A stretch of 64,000 nt of DNA from Psychrobacter sp. 5A.1 (GCF_030407455.1 NZ_JASDDJ010000009.1:1-64000), one strand, 5' to 3'; shown: positions 1-9,461, counted from the first letter of the stretch. Program-made: numbers and translations. The notes: a model not told the origin generated them from the sequence alone.

Positions 1-29
1 CTACTTAATATCTAAAGAGTAGCTAATAT

Positions 30-386
30 TTATGCTAGTTCCGCTTTTGCTTTTTCGACCAATGCTGTGAAAGTCGCTGCATCATGCATAGCGATGTCAG
101 CAAGTACGCGACGATCGATTGCGATGTTAGCTTTTTTCATGCCATTGATAAAGCGGCTATAGCTTAAGCCGTTTAAGCGTGCACCAGCATTGATACGTGC
201 AATCCAAAGACGACGGAAAGTACGTTTTTTGTTGCGACGGTCACGATAAGCATATTGACCAGCTTTGGTCACTGCTTGTACCGCTACACGGTAAACACGT
301 GAACGGGCACCGTAGTAGCCTTTTGCGCGTTTTAGGATTTTTTTGTGACGACGATTCGCCTGTACACCACGTTTTACACGGGCCAT
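30..386 (-). CDS. rplT: 50S ribosomal protein L20
   Basis: The 118-residue length and the very basic composition match bacterial L20, a primary 23S rRNA binder needed early in 50S assembly. The N-terminus [19 protein letters not shown] is the characteristic basic extension. The globular part carries the family segment [11 protein letters not shown] and ends in a helical tail. It lies 150 bp downstream of rpmI on the same strand and is almost certainly co-transcribed with it. In many bacteria L20 represses its own operon by binding the leader mRNA; the leader here was not tested for that. Nothing in the protein is odd. Confidence 0.98.
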   Translation of the reverse strand: MARVKRGVQANRRHKKILKRAKGYYGARSRVYRVAVQAVTKAGQYAYRDRRNKKRTFRRLWIARINAGARLNGLSYSRFINGMKKANIAIDRRVLADIAMHDAATFTALVEKAKAELA

Positions 387-536
387 AAATTACTCCAAGA
401 TATTTTAAATCATTATTAAACGAATCACGATGTCATCGAATAGTAGACATCGTTATCAGATTGCAAGGTCAAATATTTTTAATTAAGTGGCTATTAATTA
501 AACAGCGCTTGATTAAATGCATATGACGATAGGCTA

Positions 537-734
537 TTAGATGTATGGGCACATACGACGAACTGCTGCTTCGTCAGACTTGTCCACCATCTTAAGACCG
601 CGCAACTGGCGAATACGCTTAGCTGATTTCTTGGTCAAGATATGGCTTTTGTTTGCTTGCTTACGCTTGAAGCCGTTTGCTGTTTTTTTGAAGCGTTTAG
701 CTGCACCGCTTCTGGTTTTCATCTTAACTTTCAT
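537..734 (-). CDS. rpmI: 50S ribosomal protein L35
   Basis: A 65-residue basic protein starting [18 protein letters not shown], the typical L35 N-terminus, and ending in a usual L35 tail. The frame is open further upstream (to 812), but the added residues are not L35-like. The chosen ATG is preceded by an AGAGG ribosome binding site, and the resulting length is normal. L35 is a small protein of the 50S subunit. It precedes rplT, as in most bacteria, but infC, which usually stands directly upstream, is absent here: the next gene to the right is on the other strand. Confidence 0.97.
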   Translation of the reverse strand: MKVKMKTRSGAAKRFKKTANGFKRKQANKSHILTKKSAKRIRQLRGLKMVDKSDEAAVRRMCPYI

Positions 735-845
735 GATGATTTGCCTCTTTGTCTTTGATAGAACCTGGTCGTCAAATAGTACATAACGAATAGTGGCTTT
801 AAAAACAACCACTAAACCTCTATTTGCCTTGAGGTGGGAGGCCGT

Positions 846-875
846 ATTTTAGCAGATAGTGCGCTGTTTTGCCAA
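846..875 (-). promoter_or_regulatory. Predicted sigma-70 promoter for rpmI-rplT
   Basis: Read on the minus strand there is TTGGCA (870-875), an 18-bp spacer and TAAAAT (846-851), a reasonable sigma-70 match. It would give a leader of about 100 nt before rpmI, containing a CCTC...GAGG pair that could fold. Because infC is absent upstream, rpmI needs its own promoter, which supports the call. The rest of 735-1166 shows no gene. Confidence 0.5.
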
Positions 876-1166
876 GAAAAGTTTTGGCTGGCCTTTGGTA
901 GACAATATCCTGCAACAAGTGGCATAAATTACGTGACAGCGTGGCCTCTGAGAACCTTCATAAAATGGCGTATTTTTTGCCAAATAGATTGAATGTCAGC
1001 GTAAGCTGTGCTTAAGTAGATACTTAACATCATCACAATATAAGCGCCCATAGCACAAGACTATTCACCACATGTATTCAGCCTTACGCTGTGTTTATAA
1101 TCGTTATGATTGCTACCAGCCCACACCATAGTAAGCAAAACAATCGCTCTCACTCTAGGAGATAGT

Positions 1167-1610
1167 GTGTCAAAACAAGCGTTAGTATTTGACGACAACT
1201 TATTTGTTTTTGAGACAGTGATGCGGGTGCGCCATACTGAAGCCGATACAGGGCAACACATAACCATAGAGGCTTTGACATCCCTACTGTCTGAAGCGCG
1301 GTTAAGATTTTTATTTTCGAAAGGCATTAAACATATTAATGCAGACCATCAAGGCTTGATTGTTGATACATTACAATTGGATATTATTAGCCGTATACGA
1401 GTACGTGAAGAGCTGTTGATAGAAGTCGGTGTTGAGCCAATATACGATAATGGCGGCAATATAGTGATCAAAGTCATACGTATACACACTGGTGAAACGG
1501 TGGCAAAATCACGGCAGCATTTTGTGAATTATGACTTTCACCTTAATAAAGTGACCAAGCTTGATAATACAATCAAAGAAGCTCTATATCCGCATTTATT
1601 TAGGCTGTAA
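1167..1610 (+). CDS. Hotdog-fold thioesterase-like protein
   Basis: A 147-residue protein. Its N-terminal half (FETVMRVRHTEADTGQHIT, then an LLSEARLRFLF helix) and the later strands (LLIEVGVEPIYDNGGNIVIK) have the pattern of a single hotdog domain of the 4HBT/acyl-CoA thioesterase type. The substrate is unknown and no catalytic residue can be assigned confidently. The GTG start was chosen because AGGAG (1157-1161) stands five bases before it; the frame extends upstream to an ATG at 1110 without such a site. It is a single gene, divergent from rpmI-rplT and about 140 bp upstream of hisIE. Confidence 0.6.
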   Translation: MSKQALVFDDNLFVFETVMRVRHTEADTGQHITIEALTSLLSEARLRFLFSKGIKHINADHQGLIVDTLQLDIISRIRVREELLIEVGVEPIYDNGGNIVIKVIRIHTGETVAKSRQHFVNYDFHLNKVTKLDNTIKEALYPHLFRL

Positions 1611-1749
1611 AATAGCTGGTCGTAAATAGCCTATCAGCTGACATAGCACTTCAAACAACTATCTCGCTCAAATCACAACTTGATTGAATCGTAAGTAGTA
1701 TCATTACTTACTGACCCTTTTTACTTTCTACTTATAAGACGATAGATAC

Positions 1750-2631
1750 ATGATGACTTTACCTGCTTGGCTGACTGCCGTAAATTTCAATACTGATGGT
1801 TTGATTCCTGCAATTGCTCAAGATCATCAGTCAGGTCGAATTTTAATGATGGCTTGGATGAATGCAGAAGCATTGCAGCTAACCGCGCAAACCCAAACAG
1901 CGGTTTATTTTTCGCGCTCACGTGCCAAACTGTGGCACAAAGGCGAGTCGTCAGGTCATACGCAAACCGTGCACGATATTCGCTTGGACTGTGACGCAGA
2001 TGTGATTGTACTTAGTGTGACTCAGGCTGGCGGCATTGCTTGCCATACTGGCCGAGAGTCTTGTTTTTATCAGCGTTTAGATTTATCTGGACAAACACCT
2101 GAGTGGGAAACCGTGGATAAGGTGCTAAAAGATCCTGCTGATATCTACCATTCAGATGCAGCGATTTCTACTCATCAAGATAATGAAGCTGATACACATG
2201 ACATTACTGTAGATGACATTGTTGTAGATGATAATGCTGTCGATGAGAATACCTCAAACAATGACAGCCAAAAAGAGAACGCCTCTATTTTGCAGCAGCT
2301 CGATCAAGTGCTGGCCGAACGCAAAAACGCCGACGCCGATAGCTCTTATGTAGCCAGCTTGTATGCTAAAGGGTTAAATAAAATATTAGAAAAAGTCGGT
2401 GAAGAGAGTACAGAAAGTATTATCGCAGCCAAAGATTTTGCTAATTGTGATGAAAATAAAGACAAAGCACATTATGATGACGCACGTCGTGAACTCATCT
2501 ATGAAGTCGCGGATGTTTGGTTTCATACATTGGTCGGACTGGCATGGTTTGACATAGAGTCAGAGGCCGTGTTGAATGAACTAGGAAGACGTTTTGGGTT
2601 ATCTGGTATTGATGAAAAGGCTGCTCGATAG
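1750..2631 (+). CDS. hisIE: Bifunctional phosphoribosyl-AMP cyclohydrolase / phosphoribosyl-ATP pyrophosphatase
   Basis: HisIE carries out steps two and three of histidine synthesis: PR-ATP pyrophosphohydrolysis (HisE) and PR-AMP ring opening (HisI). Residues 1-115 are the HisI domain, with WHKGESSGH near residue 62, the metal site DCDAD at 80-84, and cysteines 81, 98 and 105 that fit the zinc ligands. Residues 180-293 are the all-helical HisE domain with the motif [16 protein letters not shown]. Between them lies a strikingly acidic linker of about 50 residues (131-178), longer than is usual in fused HisIE. There are tandem ATG codons at the start; either could be used. tatABC follows about 280 bp downstream on the same strand. 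Confidence 0.95.
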   Translation: MMTLPAWLTAVNFNTDGLIPAIAQDHQSGRILMMAWMNAEALQLTAQTQTAVYFSRSRAKLWHKGESSGHTQTVHDIRLDCDADVIVLSVTQAGGIACHTGRESCFYQRLDLSGQTPEWETVDKVLKDPADIYHSDAAISTHQDNEADTHDITVDDIVVDDNAVDENTSNNDSQKENASILQQLDQVLAERKNADADSSYVASLYAKGLNKILEKVGEESTESIIAAKDFANCDENKDKAHYDDARRELIYEVADVWFHTLVGLAWFDIESEAVLNELGRRFGLSGIDEKAAR

Positions 2632-2907
2632 AGGCCATAACACGCCTTAACATCGCCACTCAATACCATATCCTACAATGATGACATCACTTGGCAGCCT
2701 CGATAGCTTTTATAAGCCAGACCGTTGCCCTGTTTGATTATTGTTGCTTTCACCTTTTTGTCATAAGTGCAGGTTATAATGGCAGCTCTTTTAACGTCGC
2801 ATTATATGTCGATACTTTTTATTTCAGGTTGTCTCATGTACAAGCCTTTTAGAAATGAAAAGTATTACTCATGTACAGACTGAAAACCAAGACATAAGGA
2901 TAGCTTT

Positions 2908-3150
2908 ATGGGCAGTTTTTCTATTACGCATTGGCTGATATTATTGGTGGTGGTAGTGGTCGTATTTGGCACCTCCAAACTGAGAAATGCTGGTAAAGAT
3001 TTGGGCGGTGCGGTCAAAGGTTTTAAAGAAGCCGTCAAAGATGAAAATACAGAACATGCCAAAAAACATGCGGTGCTTGATCATGATGGCACAGCTCATA
3101 CCGAAGAACGCCCAGCAACCACCAAGGTTGATGATACGCACAATGTATAG
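2908..3150 (+). CDS. tatA: Sec-independent translocase subunit TatA
   Basis: An 80-residue protein with one N-terminal membrane helix ([18 protein letters not shown]), the FG hinge and an amphipathic helix ([17 protein letters not shown]), as in all TatA proteins, then a short charged tail. TatA oligomers form the passage through which folded twin-arginine substrates cross the inner membrane. It is the first gene of tatABC: tatB starts 26 bp later and tatC overlaps tatB. The hydrophobic core is an unusually pure valine run. Confidence 0.97.
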   Translation: MGSFSITHWLILLVVVVVVFGTSKLRNAGKDLGGAVKGFKEAVKDENTEHAKKHAVLDHDGTAHTEERPATTKVDDTHNV

Positions 3151-3176
3151 CATCTAGATAGTGACACTCAACCATT

Positions 3177-3863
3177 ATGTTTGATATTGGGTTTTCTGAA
3201 TTACTCCTTTTTGGCGTTATCGCCCTCATTGTTTTGGGACCAGAAAAACTGCCACAGGCAGCGCGTACGGCTGGGCAATGGTATGCCAAAATTCGCCGTA
3301 CGGTCTCAACGTTGCAGTCCGAAATAGAGGCAGAGCTAGACTTGGCTGAAACACGGCAGCAAATGCAAAAAGAGCTTGCCAAAATTCGTCAGACCGAGGC
3401 GGATATGAGGCGCGAGATGGCAGAGATGCGCGGTAATATGAAAGAATTTGAGTCTTCACAAAACCAAACGCTGAGAGCGAGCCGTGAGACCGTCGATGGT
3501 CATAAAAATACTGTAAACAACGAAGTTGATAGCAGAGTAAACAGTAACCAAGCCCCTGCTCCAAAAGAGTTTGATTACGCCTATGATACTACTGACAATC
3601 CAAATGATTCGCAGCAAGACTCGGCAGCAGACTGTGACGGTAGCAGTATAAATAACGTGCCTGCTGTATCTAATGACAGTCCAAACATCGTTACTCAAAC
3701 CCTCACAACCAAACCTTGGGAAAATATGTGGTTCCGTCTTGGTGCTTATGACAAAGCTCGCCGTCTGCCTATGCCACCGTACGTACCAAACTATCAAGCC
3801 GATGTCTTACTAAACAGCCCTGTAAGCACCCAGACTTCTGTCAATAAGCAGGAGACTGATTGA
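3177..3863 (+). CDS. tatB: Sec-independent translocase subunit TatB
   Basis: The N-terminal membrane helix with FSELLLFGVIALIVLGPEKLP (about residues 5-26) is typical of TatB, including the glutamate and the GPE(K/R)LP hinge. It is followed by a long amphipathic coiled coil (about 40-105). TatB with TatC forms the twin-arginine signal-peptide receptor. At 228 residues it is longer than E. coli TatB (about 170). After a disordered Asn/Asp/Ser-rich stretch there is a compact tail with WENMWFRLGAYDKARRLP near residue 180, which looks structured or interaction-prone. The stop codon overlaps the tatC start. Confidence 0.96.
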   Translation: MFDIGFSELLLFGVIALIVLGPEKLPQAARTAGQWYAKIRRTVSTLQSEIEAELDLAETRQQMQKELAKIRQTEADMRREMAEMRGNMKEFESSQNQTLRASRETVDGHKNTVNNEVDSRVNSNQAPAPKEFDYAYDTTDNPNDSQQDSAADCDGSSINNVPAVSNDSPNIVTQTLTTKPWENMWFRLGAYDKARRLPMPPYVPNYQADVLLNSPVSTQTSVNKQETD

Positions 3864-4744
3864 TGCAATTATTCAAACGCAAAAAAAGCCGTCAAGAAAA
3901 ACTCGCTGTTTCAGATAGCGCTGACCCAACTATAAAAGCAACGACAAATGCCACTCAAAACGAAGCGTCAGCGGATGTTTTAAGCTCATTAGCCGATATG
4001 CCCATCACTGAGCATTTAATCGAGCTACGTAGACACTTGATCAAAATATGTGTTGCGGTACTGGTCATATTTTTGGCTTTGGTAGGCTATTCGCGCGAGC
4101 TATATAACTTGTTGTCTGACCCACTGGTTGCACAACTGCCAGCCAATTCAACCATGATTGCGACAGACATCACCTCCAACTTTATGGCACCGATACGCCT
4201 GACCGTTTTTGTCGCTGCATTCTTTGCCATGCCTTATATTTTGTATCAAATCTGGTCATTTGTTGCCCCAGGCTTATATAAGAAAGAGAAGAAAATCGCG
4301 ATTCCAGTACTACTATCTTCGATATTCTTATTTTATTCTGGCGTAGCGTTTGCTTACTTTATTGTGCTCAAAGGGGTTCTAAAATTCTTTATCATGTTTG
4401 CCCCGCAAAACGTCCTACCAATGACAGATATTGACAGTTATCTAAGCTTTGCACTCAAACTGTTTATGGTATTTGGACTGACCTTTGAGATTCCAGTCGT
4501 CACCTTGCTATTGATATTGACTGGCATTGTCTCCATTAAAAGTCTAGAAGATAAGCGCCGCTATATCATTGTCGGCTGTTTTGCCGTGGCGGCAGTCGTC
4601 ACACCGCCTGATGGGGTATCGATGCTGATGCTTGCCATTCCGATGTGGTTATTGTTTGAGCTTGGTTTATTTTTAGCCAAAATTTTAATTAAAGAAGAGC
4701 CTCGTGCTGCTTTAGCTACTAAGACGGCCTCGCACAAAGAATAA
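3863..4744 (+). CDS. tatC: Sec-independent translocase subunit TatC
   Basis: A 293-residue polytopic membrane protein with six predicted helices. Signatures seen are the cytoplasmic N-terminal segment MPITEHLIELRRHLIK, the first-loop region with FMAPIRLTVF, and FALKLFMVFGLTFEIPVV before the fifth helix. TatC binds the twin-arginine motif of substrates. The ATG at 3863 overlaps the tatB TGA by one base (TGATG), implying translational coupling, and AGGAG stands upstream; a TTG one codon earlier is the less likely start. About 45 extra residues precede the first helix. A terminator follows at 4849. Confidence 0.97.
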   Translation: MQLFKRKKSRQEKLAVSDSADPTIKATTNATQNEASADVLSSLADMPITEHLIELRRHLIKICVAVLVIFLALVGYSRELYNLLSDPLVAQLPANSTMIATDITSNFMAPIRLTVFVAAFFAMPYILYQIWSFVAPGLYKKEKKIAIPVLLSSIFLFYSGVAFAYFIVLKGVLKFFIMFAPQNVLPMTDIDSYLSFALKLFMVFGLTFEIPVVTLLLILTGIVSIKSLEDKRRYIIVGCFAVAAVVTPPDGVSMLMLAIPMWLLFELGLFLAKILIKEEPRAALATKTASHKE

Positions 4745-4848
4745 ACTTACCAGTTAATTCAAAACAGGCCAACGCGCTAATCTGTTAATATGGTTACTTA
4801 AGCCTCAAGTAATCGTCGATACCTCTTTTGACTATATTATCACTAATC

Positions 4849-4877
4849 AGCCATTGTCTATGCAGTGGCTTTTTTTA
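4849..4877 (+). terminator. Rho-independent terminator after tatABC
   Basis: AGCCA (4849-4853) pairs with TGGCT (4866-4870), extended inward by a TG/CA pair, and is followed by a run of seven T. It lies about 105 bp after the tatC stop and 45 bp before the next gene. Confidence 0.75.
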
Positions 4878-4923
4878 CCCCCATCATTTTTGACCATGTT
4901 TTACTCTTTTAGGTAACTTTGTT

Positions 4924-6423
4924 ATGTCCGCATCTATGCCAGCTTATATGAGCGATCCCACTGACGAGCAATTAAATGCGCTCAATATGGCGATGGATCA
5001 CAAGTCATTCAAAGTGGTGGCTTATGCGGGTGCTGGTAAAACCACGACGTTAAAGCTCATCGGTGAGCGCCTGCGCGGACGCGGCTTATATTTAGCCTTT
5101 AATAAAACGATTGCCAATGATGCTCGTTCAAAGTTTCCACCGCATGTGGAATGTCGCACCTTTCACTCACTTGCCTATCGTCATGTCGCACGTGATATCA
5201 CGGCCAAACTATCCTTGCCACGCTTTTCACCCAAGCGGCTTGGCGATGATTTGGGCTTGCAACCTGTCCAAGTGCGTCGGCAAATGGATGGCATAAACAA
5301 ATATATTACGCTCACGCCAGCTCGATTATCACGTTTCGTTAGTGACGCCGTGAGCAATTTTTGTAGTACTCATGCCAGCTACCCTGCACCCAGACATATA
5401 TTATTTCCAAGTTGGCTCGATGAGTCAGATGCAGAGCAATTACGTGAGATGCTCTACCCTGCCGTAGAACATCGTTGGTTACAGTCGATTGATGCGCGTC
5501 ATCCTGCTGGCATCGGGCATGATATTTATCTGAAGCTTTGGGCATTGTCTAAGCCAAGCATTCCAGCGGATTTTATCTTATTTGATGAAGCACAAGATGC
5601 AGATCCATTGATGATGGGGATTTTGACTCAGCAACCGAGACAGGTCATCTATGTGGGCGATGCGCATCAGCAGATTTACGAGTGGCGCGGTGCGGTCAAT
5701 GCCATGAAAAAATTACCACTGCCGCAAACCTTATTGACGCAGTCTTTTCGTTTTGGCGAGCCAATTGCAGAAGTTGCCAATACACTGCTGAAAGCACTGC
5801 AAGAAGACGTACCGCTCAAGGGCAATCCTAATAAACAATCCTCTACCGACAAAGGCATGGTACACAGTAAAAAAGACGCTATCCTATGTCGCACCAATGC
5901 CGCTGCGATGTCGCAACTATTGACTGGACTTAAACTCGGTCATAGAGTGGCACTGCAAGCCGATACTGATCGTATGCTTAAATTCTGTCAGGCCGCCGAA
6001 AACTTAAAAAATGGTAAGTCTGCTTATGGCGTGCCCGAGCTGGCATATTTTTATAATTGGGGCGATGTGCAAGAATACGCCGAAACCAATGAAGGCAGCG
6101 ATCTCAAAACTCTGGTGAAATTGGTCGACGATCATGGTACCAACGTATTGAGTCAAGCGGTCAATAGTTTGACCAGTATCGAAAATGCCGACTATGTCAT
6201 CTCAACTGCTCACAAAGCCAAAGGGCTTGAATGGGGAAAGGTACAGTTAGATGATGACTTTTATTATGATGTCACTACCAACGCGGTCAAGATAAGTCCA
6301 GAAGAGTTGCGCTTACTATATGTCGCTTGCACGCGTGCCCAGACTAACTTAGACATTCATAATATTAAAGACTTGATATCAGGATTGCAGACAGGCAAGA
6401 AAGTTATTTTTGGTAAGACTTAA
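4924..6423 (+). CDS. UvrD/FBH1-like superfamily 1 DNA helicase
   Basis: A 499-residue SF1A helicase. Seen in order are the Q-motif region TDEQLNAL (about 13-20), Walker A AYAGAGKTTT (33-42), Walker B FDEAQDADP, motif III GDAHQQIYEWRG, motif IV SFRFG, and C-terminal motifs VISTAHKAKGLEW and LLYVACTRAQ. The combination DAHQQIYEWRGAVNAM resembles the FBH1-type branch more than UvrD/Rep, and the protein is shorter than UvrD because the 1B/2B insertions are reduced. FBH1-type enzymes move 3'-5' on ssDNA and strip recombinase filaments; that role here is inference. It is a single gene between tatC and dusC. Confidence 0.85.
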   Translation: MSASMPAYMSDPTDEQLNALNMAMDHKSFKVVAYAGAGKTTTLKLIGERLRGRGLYLAFNKTIANDARSKFPPHVECRTFHSLAYRHVARDITAKLSLPRFSPKRLGDDLGLQPVQVRRQMDGINKYITLTPARLSRFVSDAVSNFCSTHASYPAPRHILFPSWLDESDAEQLREMLYPAVEHRWLQSIDARHPAGIGHDIYLKLWALSKPSIPADFILFDEAQDADPLMMGILTQQPRQVIYVGDAHQQIYEWRGAVNAMKKLPLPQTLLTQSFRFGEPIAEVANTLLKALQEDVPLKGNPNKQSSTDKGMVHSKKDAILCRTNAAAMSQLLTGLKLGHRVALQADTDRMLKFCQAAENLKNGKSAYGVPELAYFYNWGDVQEYAETNEGSDLKTLVKLVDDHGTNVLSQAVNSLTSIENADYVISTAHKAKGLEWGKVQLDDDFYYDVTTNAVKISPEELRLLYVACTRAQTNLDIHNIKDLISGLQTGKKVIFGKT

Positions 6424-6499
6424 TCATCCTCTATCTCTGCCAATCTCAAGTTTCATTCTATCTTTCGTTATAGCAACCTTTTAGCAGTGAACAACAAGC

Positions 6500-7525
6500 A
6501 TGAATAATAGTCAGCAACTTCAAGCACGTCAAAACACCATCCGTCAGTTATTTGCCAACCCCGTCCGCTTACTTGCGCCAATGGAAGGCTTGACCGATCC
6601 ATTGATGCGACAAATTCTCACGCAAATTGCGGCAGATTTAGGTCGTCCCTATGACTGGTCAGTTAGCGAGTTTATTCGCGTGACCCAGCATGTCTTACCC
6701 GCGCATGTATTTTATAAATACGTTCCAGAATTGCGTCATGATGCCAAGACTGCCTGTGGCACACCGATTCATTTGCAACTTTTAGGCAGCGAAGCGCAGC
6801 TGATGGCAGATAACGCAGCATATGCTGCCGAGCTTGGTGCACCTGCCATTGATATCAATTTTGGTTGCCCTGCTAAAACGGTAAACAGCCATCGTGGTGG
6901 TTCGGTCTTATTGGATGAACCCGAAACCATGTATCAGATTATCAGCGCGGTGCGTCAAGCAGTACCTGCCGACATTCCAGTCTCGGCCAAGATACGTTTA
7001 GGCTATACCGACACCAGTAGAATGGATGATATTCGTGGCGCGATTAATGACAGTGGTACTGATTGGCTGACCATTCATGCTCGAACCAAAACCCAAGGCT
7101 ATAAGCCACCCGCCTACTGGGACAAGATTCAAAGTTTTAACGCGCTCGATATTCCAGTCATTGCCAATGGTGAAATATGGAACGCAGAACATGCACAGAA
7201 CTGCATGACGCAAGCTGGTACAGAACATTTAATGTTAGGTCGCGGTGCGGTTACCCGTCCAGATTTAGTTGCTCGTGTGGATTGCGGTTCAGATGATGCC
7301 ATGCTAAGTGCGGCAACGTTGTCGTGGAAAGCGATGGTCACCCATCAGATAAAATTTTTGGAAGGTCAGGCTAAAACTGAAGTGATATTGATCGGTCGTT
7401 ATAAGCAGTGGCTCGCGATGCTCACCAAAGGCTATGCTGAGGCGCAGGTATTATGGGACCGTATCAAACGAGAAAAAAACAAAGCAGTGATTATCAGTGC
7501 GCTACAATCTAGCATACAACAATAA
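6500..7525 (+). CDS. dusC: tRNA-dihydrouridine(16) synthase
   Basis: An FMN-dependent TIM-barrel enzyme that reduces uridine in the tRNA D-loop. Family motifs seen are LLAPMEGLTDPLMR near the N-terminus, NFGCPAKTVNSHRGG with the catalytic cysteine, IHARTKTQGYKPPAYW, and the FMN-phosphate segment IANGEIW...LMLGRGAV. The unusual C-terminal helical part and the DWSVSEFIRV segment fit the DusC subfamily (U16) rather than DusA or DusB. The 341-residue length is slightly above E. coli DusC (315). It starts 76 bp after the helicase and may be transcribed with it. Confidence 0.9.
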   Translation: MNNSQQLQARQNTIRQLFANPVRLLAPMEGLTDPLMRQILTQIAADLGRPYDWSVSEFIRVTQHVLPAHVFYKYVPELRHDAKTACGTPIHLQLLGSEAQLMADNAAYAAELGAPAIDINFGCPAKTVNSHRGGSVLLDEPETMYQIISAVRQAVPADIPVSAKIRLGYTDTSRMDDIRGAINDSGTDWLTIHARTKTQGYKPPAYWDKIQSFNALDIPVIANGEIWNAEHAQNCMTQAGTEHLMLGRGAVTRPDLVARVDCGSDDAMLSAATLSWKAMVTHQIKFLEGQAKTEVILIGRYKQWLAMLTKGYAEAQVLWDRIKREKNKAVIISALQSSIQQ

Positions 7526-7577
7526 TCACCTGCTCATATTTGGTTGATCTAGACCCTATAAAAATTAACGCCAAGCG

Positions 7578-8003
7578 TTATACACTCACTCGAATCGCTA
7601 AATAAAATAGCATCAAAGAACAAGCCATCGATAACGCCCAAAGTATCGAGCGAAAAGCTGACAAATTGGTGATATAAGCCACACAAAAGCCAATACGAAT
7701 CAGCACATATAGCCAAGCCAATACATTGATAATCGCCTGTGGAACGAAGAACAGCATCGCCGTCAGGACGGCCGCCAAAAATATAGGCAACGTCTCATAG
7801 CTGTTTTGCTGTGCCGCATTAGCACGTGCTGCCATTCCTGTCGCATTTTGAAAAAAATCGCGAGGATGTGCGTTATTTCTGAGCTTAAAACCGCCAGATG
7901 CTTTTGCAACGATTGATACTAACCATGGTAGTAAGCTTGCCACCACCATTGCCGAAATGGCAGATGCTGCGGTATTAGAGACCAACTCCAAAAGTGCATT
8001 CAT
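7578..8003 (-). CDS. MAPEG-family membrane protein
   Basis: A 141-residue protein with four predicted membrane helices. It carries the MAPEG pattern around AARANAAQQNSYETLPIFLAAVL (helix 2 region; glutamate and asparagine in NSYE) and LAWLYVLIRIGFCVAYI. MAPEG proteins include microsomal glutathione transferases and many bacterial members of unknown substrate. It lies 14 bp downstream of the OsmC-like gene on the same strand, and the pairing with a thiol-reactive protein suggests a role in detoxification or oxidative stress. That is inference. Confidence 0.8.
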   Translation of the reverse strand: MNALLELVSNTAASAISAMVVASLLPWLVSIVAKASGGFKLRNNAHPRDFFQNATGMAARANAAQQNSYETLPIFLAAVLTAMLFFVPQAIINVLAWLYVLIRIGFCVAYITNLSAFRSILWALSMACSLMLFYLAIRVSV

Positions 8004-8017
8004 TAATATATTCGCCT

Positions 8018-8431
8018 CTACCCTGCTATAACTTCAAAATCATGAGTGACATTCACGCCGCCTTGTACCAACATTCTACTGGCTGAGCAGTATTTTTCTG
8101 CTGACAAGTGAATAGCTTTTTCAACTTGTTTTTCTTTGACATCTTGACCCGTCACCACGAAATGCATATGGATATCGGTATATACCGCTGGTACGGTTTC
8201 AGCACGTTGTGCGGTTAGCTCACAACGTACATCTGTCACTGCTTGGCGTGATTTTTGTAAAATCTCTACGACATCATAGCTAGCGCAACCACCAAGCCCT
8301 AATAGAATCAGCTCCATTGGACTGGCGCCTTTTTCTTTGTCTGCATCGATCTGTACGTTATGTCCTGACGGTGACACCCCCATAAATGCTTTGTTTTCTT
8401 GCCACGTAACACTTGCTTTTGATTCTGACAT
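8018..8431 (-). CDS. OsmC-family protein (YhfA-like)
   Basis: A 137-residue OsmC-fold protein closely resembling E. coli YhfA by recall: the segment SPMELILLGLGGCASYDVV holds the first conserved cysteine, and SAEKYCSASRML the second. OsmC-type thiol peroxidases reduce organic hydroperoxides with such a cysteine pair. YhfA itself has no firmly assigned reaction, so peroxidase activity is a family-based inference. It is the first gene of a two-gene minus-strand unit with the MAPEG gene. Confidence 0.85.
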   Translation of the reverse strand: MSESKASVTWQENKAFMGVSPSGHNVQIDADKEKGASPMELILLGLGGCASYDVVEILQKSRQAVTDVRCELTAQRAETVPAVYTDIHMHFVVTGQDVKEKQVEKAIHLSAEKYCSASRMLVQGGVNVTHDFEVIAG

Positions 8432-8941
8432 TTTACCTATTCCTTATTTCAATTATTAGATTTCAATGAGCAGGTTCTCTGCTTTTTATTTTTAAAAATA
8501 CACGTTGCTTTAATACCTTAATACCGTATTGGCAGTTACTCATATTGCTAGTGTAGCATAAGCCAAAGCGAGATTTTATAGAGCCATTGTTTTGATATCG
8601 TGCCATAAAAAGCAAAGGCATTTTGTCTATTTACGATCCCCGATCTACTACTTAATAAGTATGCAGCAGAATGACTGTCAGGACTCATCGCTATATTCAT
8701 TAAAACCTTGTCTGAAAAACCTACAAAAGTCTATTTATAACTACTTGATTTTAAACAGCTAAACTCGTGAAACATTTTATAGCAAAATACTGTTACACAT
8801 TTTGCTTGTTTCTTGGTTTAATAACGGTAATGAATCTTATTTTGACTTAATATCGACGACAGTCACCCTATAATAATTATGATTGTTGTCACAACATTAA
8901 GTCGAAATGAGCTATTTTAAATAAATTAAAAAGGTTTAGTC
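8432..8941. other. 510-bp intergenic region between divergent OsmC and rppH genes
   Basis: No credible coding frame was found. Near the rppH side an inverted repeat, TTGACTTAAT (8842-8851) and ATTAAGTCGAA (8896-8906), encloses a TATAAT-like box and the small palindrome GTTGTCACAAC (8885-8895). These could be the rppH promoter and an operator or leader stem; no regulator can be named. Confidence 0.4.
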
Positions 8942-9460
8942 ATGATAGATGCAGACGGCTTTCGCGCCAATGTCGGCATCATCTTGGCAAATACACAAGG
9001 GCAGGTTCTGTGGGCAAAACGTATTGGTCACAACGCTTGGCAGTTTCCGCAAGGCGGTATCGACCGCGGAGAGACGCCGATGGATGCGATGTATCGCGAG
9101 CTCTGGGAAGAGGTCGGCCTACATCCGCGTCATGTAGACTTGTTGGCAGTGACGCAAGATTGGTTGCGTTATCGACTGCCAAAACGCTATGTGCGACATG
9201 GACAACACCCTTTGTGTATTGGGCAAAAACAAAAATGGTTTTTGCTGCGCTTAGATGAGGCAAACACTCAACATATTCGCTTTGATGAAGGAAAACCAGA
9301 ATTTGACCATTGGCAATGGGTCAGTTACTGGTATCCACTCGGACAAGTGATTCATTTTAAACGAGGCGTTTATCGCCGTGCCTTGCAAGAACTGGTGCGC
9401 GAGCTTCCCTTAAAGCAAGAACTGATTATCCCCGAACAAGAAAATCATTTGATAGTGTAA
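8942..9460 (+). CDS. rppH: RNA pyrophosphohydrolase
   Basis: A 172-residue Nudix hydrolase. The N-terminus [17 protein letters not shown] is the RppH signature, and the full Nudix box (GX5EX7REUXEEXGU) occupies residues 38-60, with the Mg-binding REXXEE glutamates intact. RppH converts the 5' triphosphate of mRNA to monophosphate and so opens the way for RNase E. Loop segments KQKWFLLRL and [11 protein letters not shown] are typical. It is a single gene ended by a strong bidirectional terminator. Confidence 0.96.
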   Translation: MIDADGFRANVGIILANTQGQVLWAKRIGHNAWQFPQGGIDRGETPMDAMYRELWEEVGLHPRHVDLLAVTQDWLRYRLPKRYVRHGQHPLCIGQKQKWFLLRLDEANTQHIRFDEGKPEFDHWQWVSYWYPLGQVIHFKRGVYRRALQELVRELPLKQELIIPEQENHLIV

Positions 9461-9461
9461 T

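Noticed and set aside
1061-1327. Open frame of 88 codons antisense to the hotdog-fold gene
   Set aside because: No ribosome site and no recognisable features; the plus-strand gene has both an AGGAG site and a family pattern.
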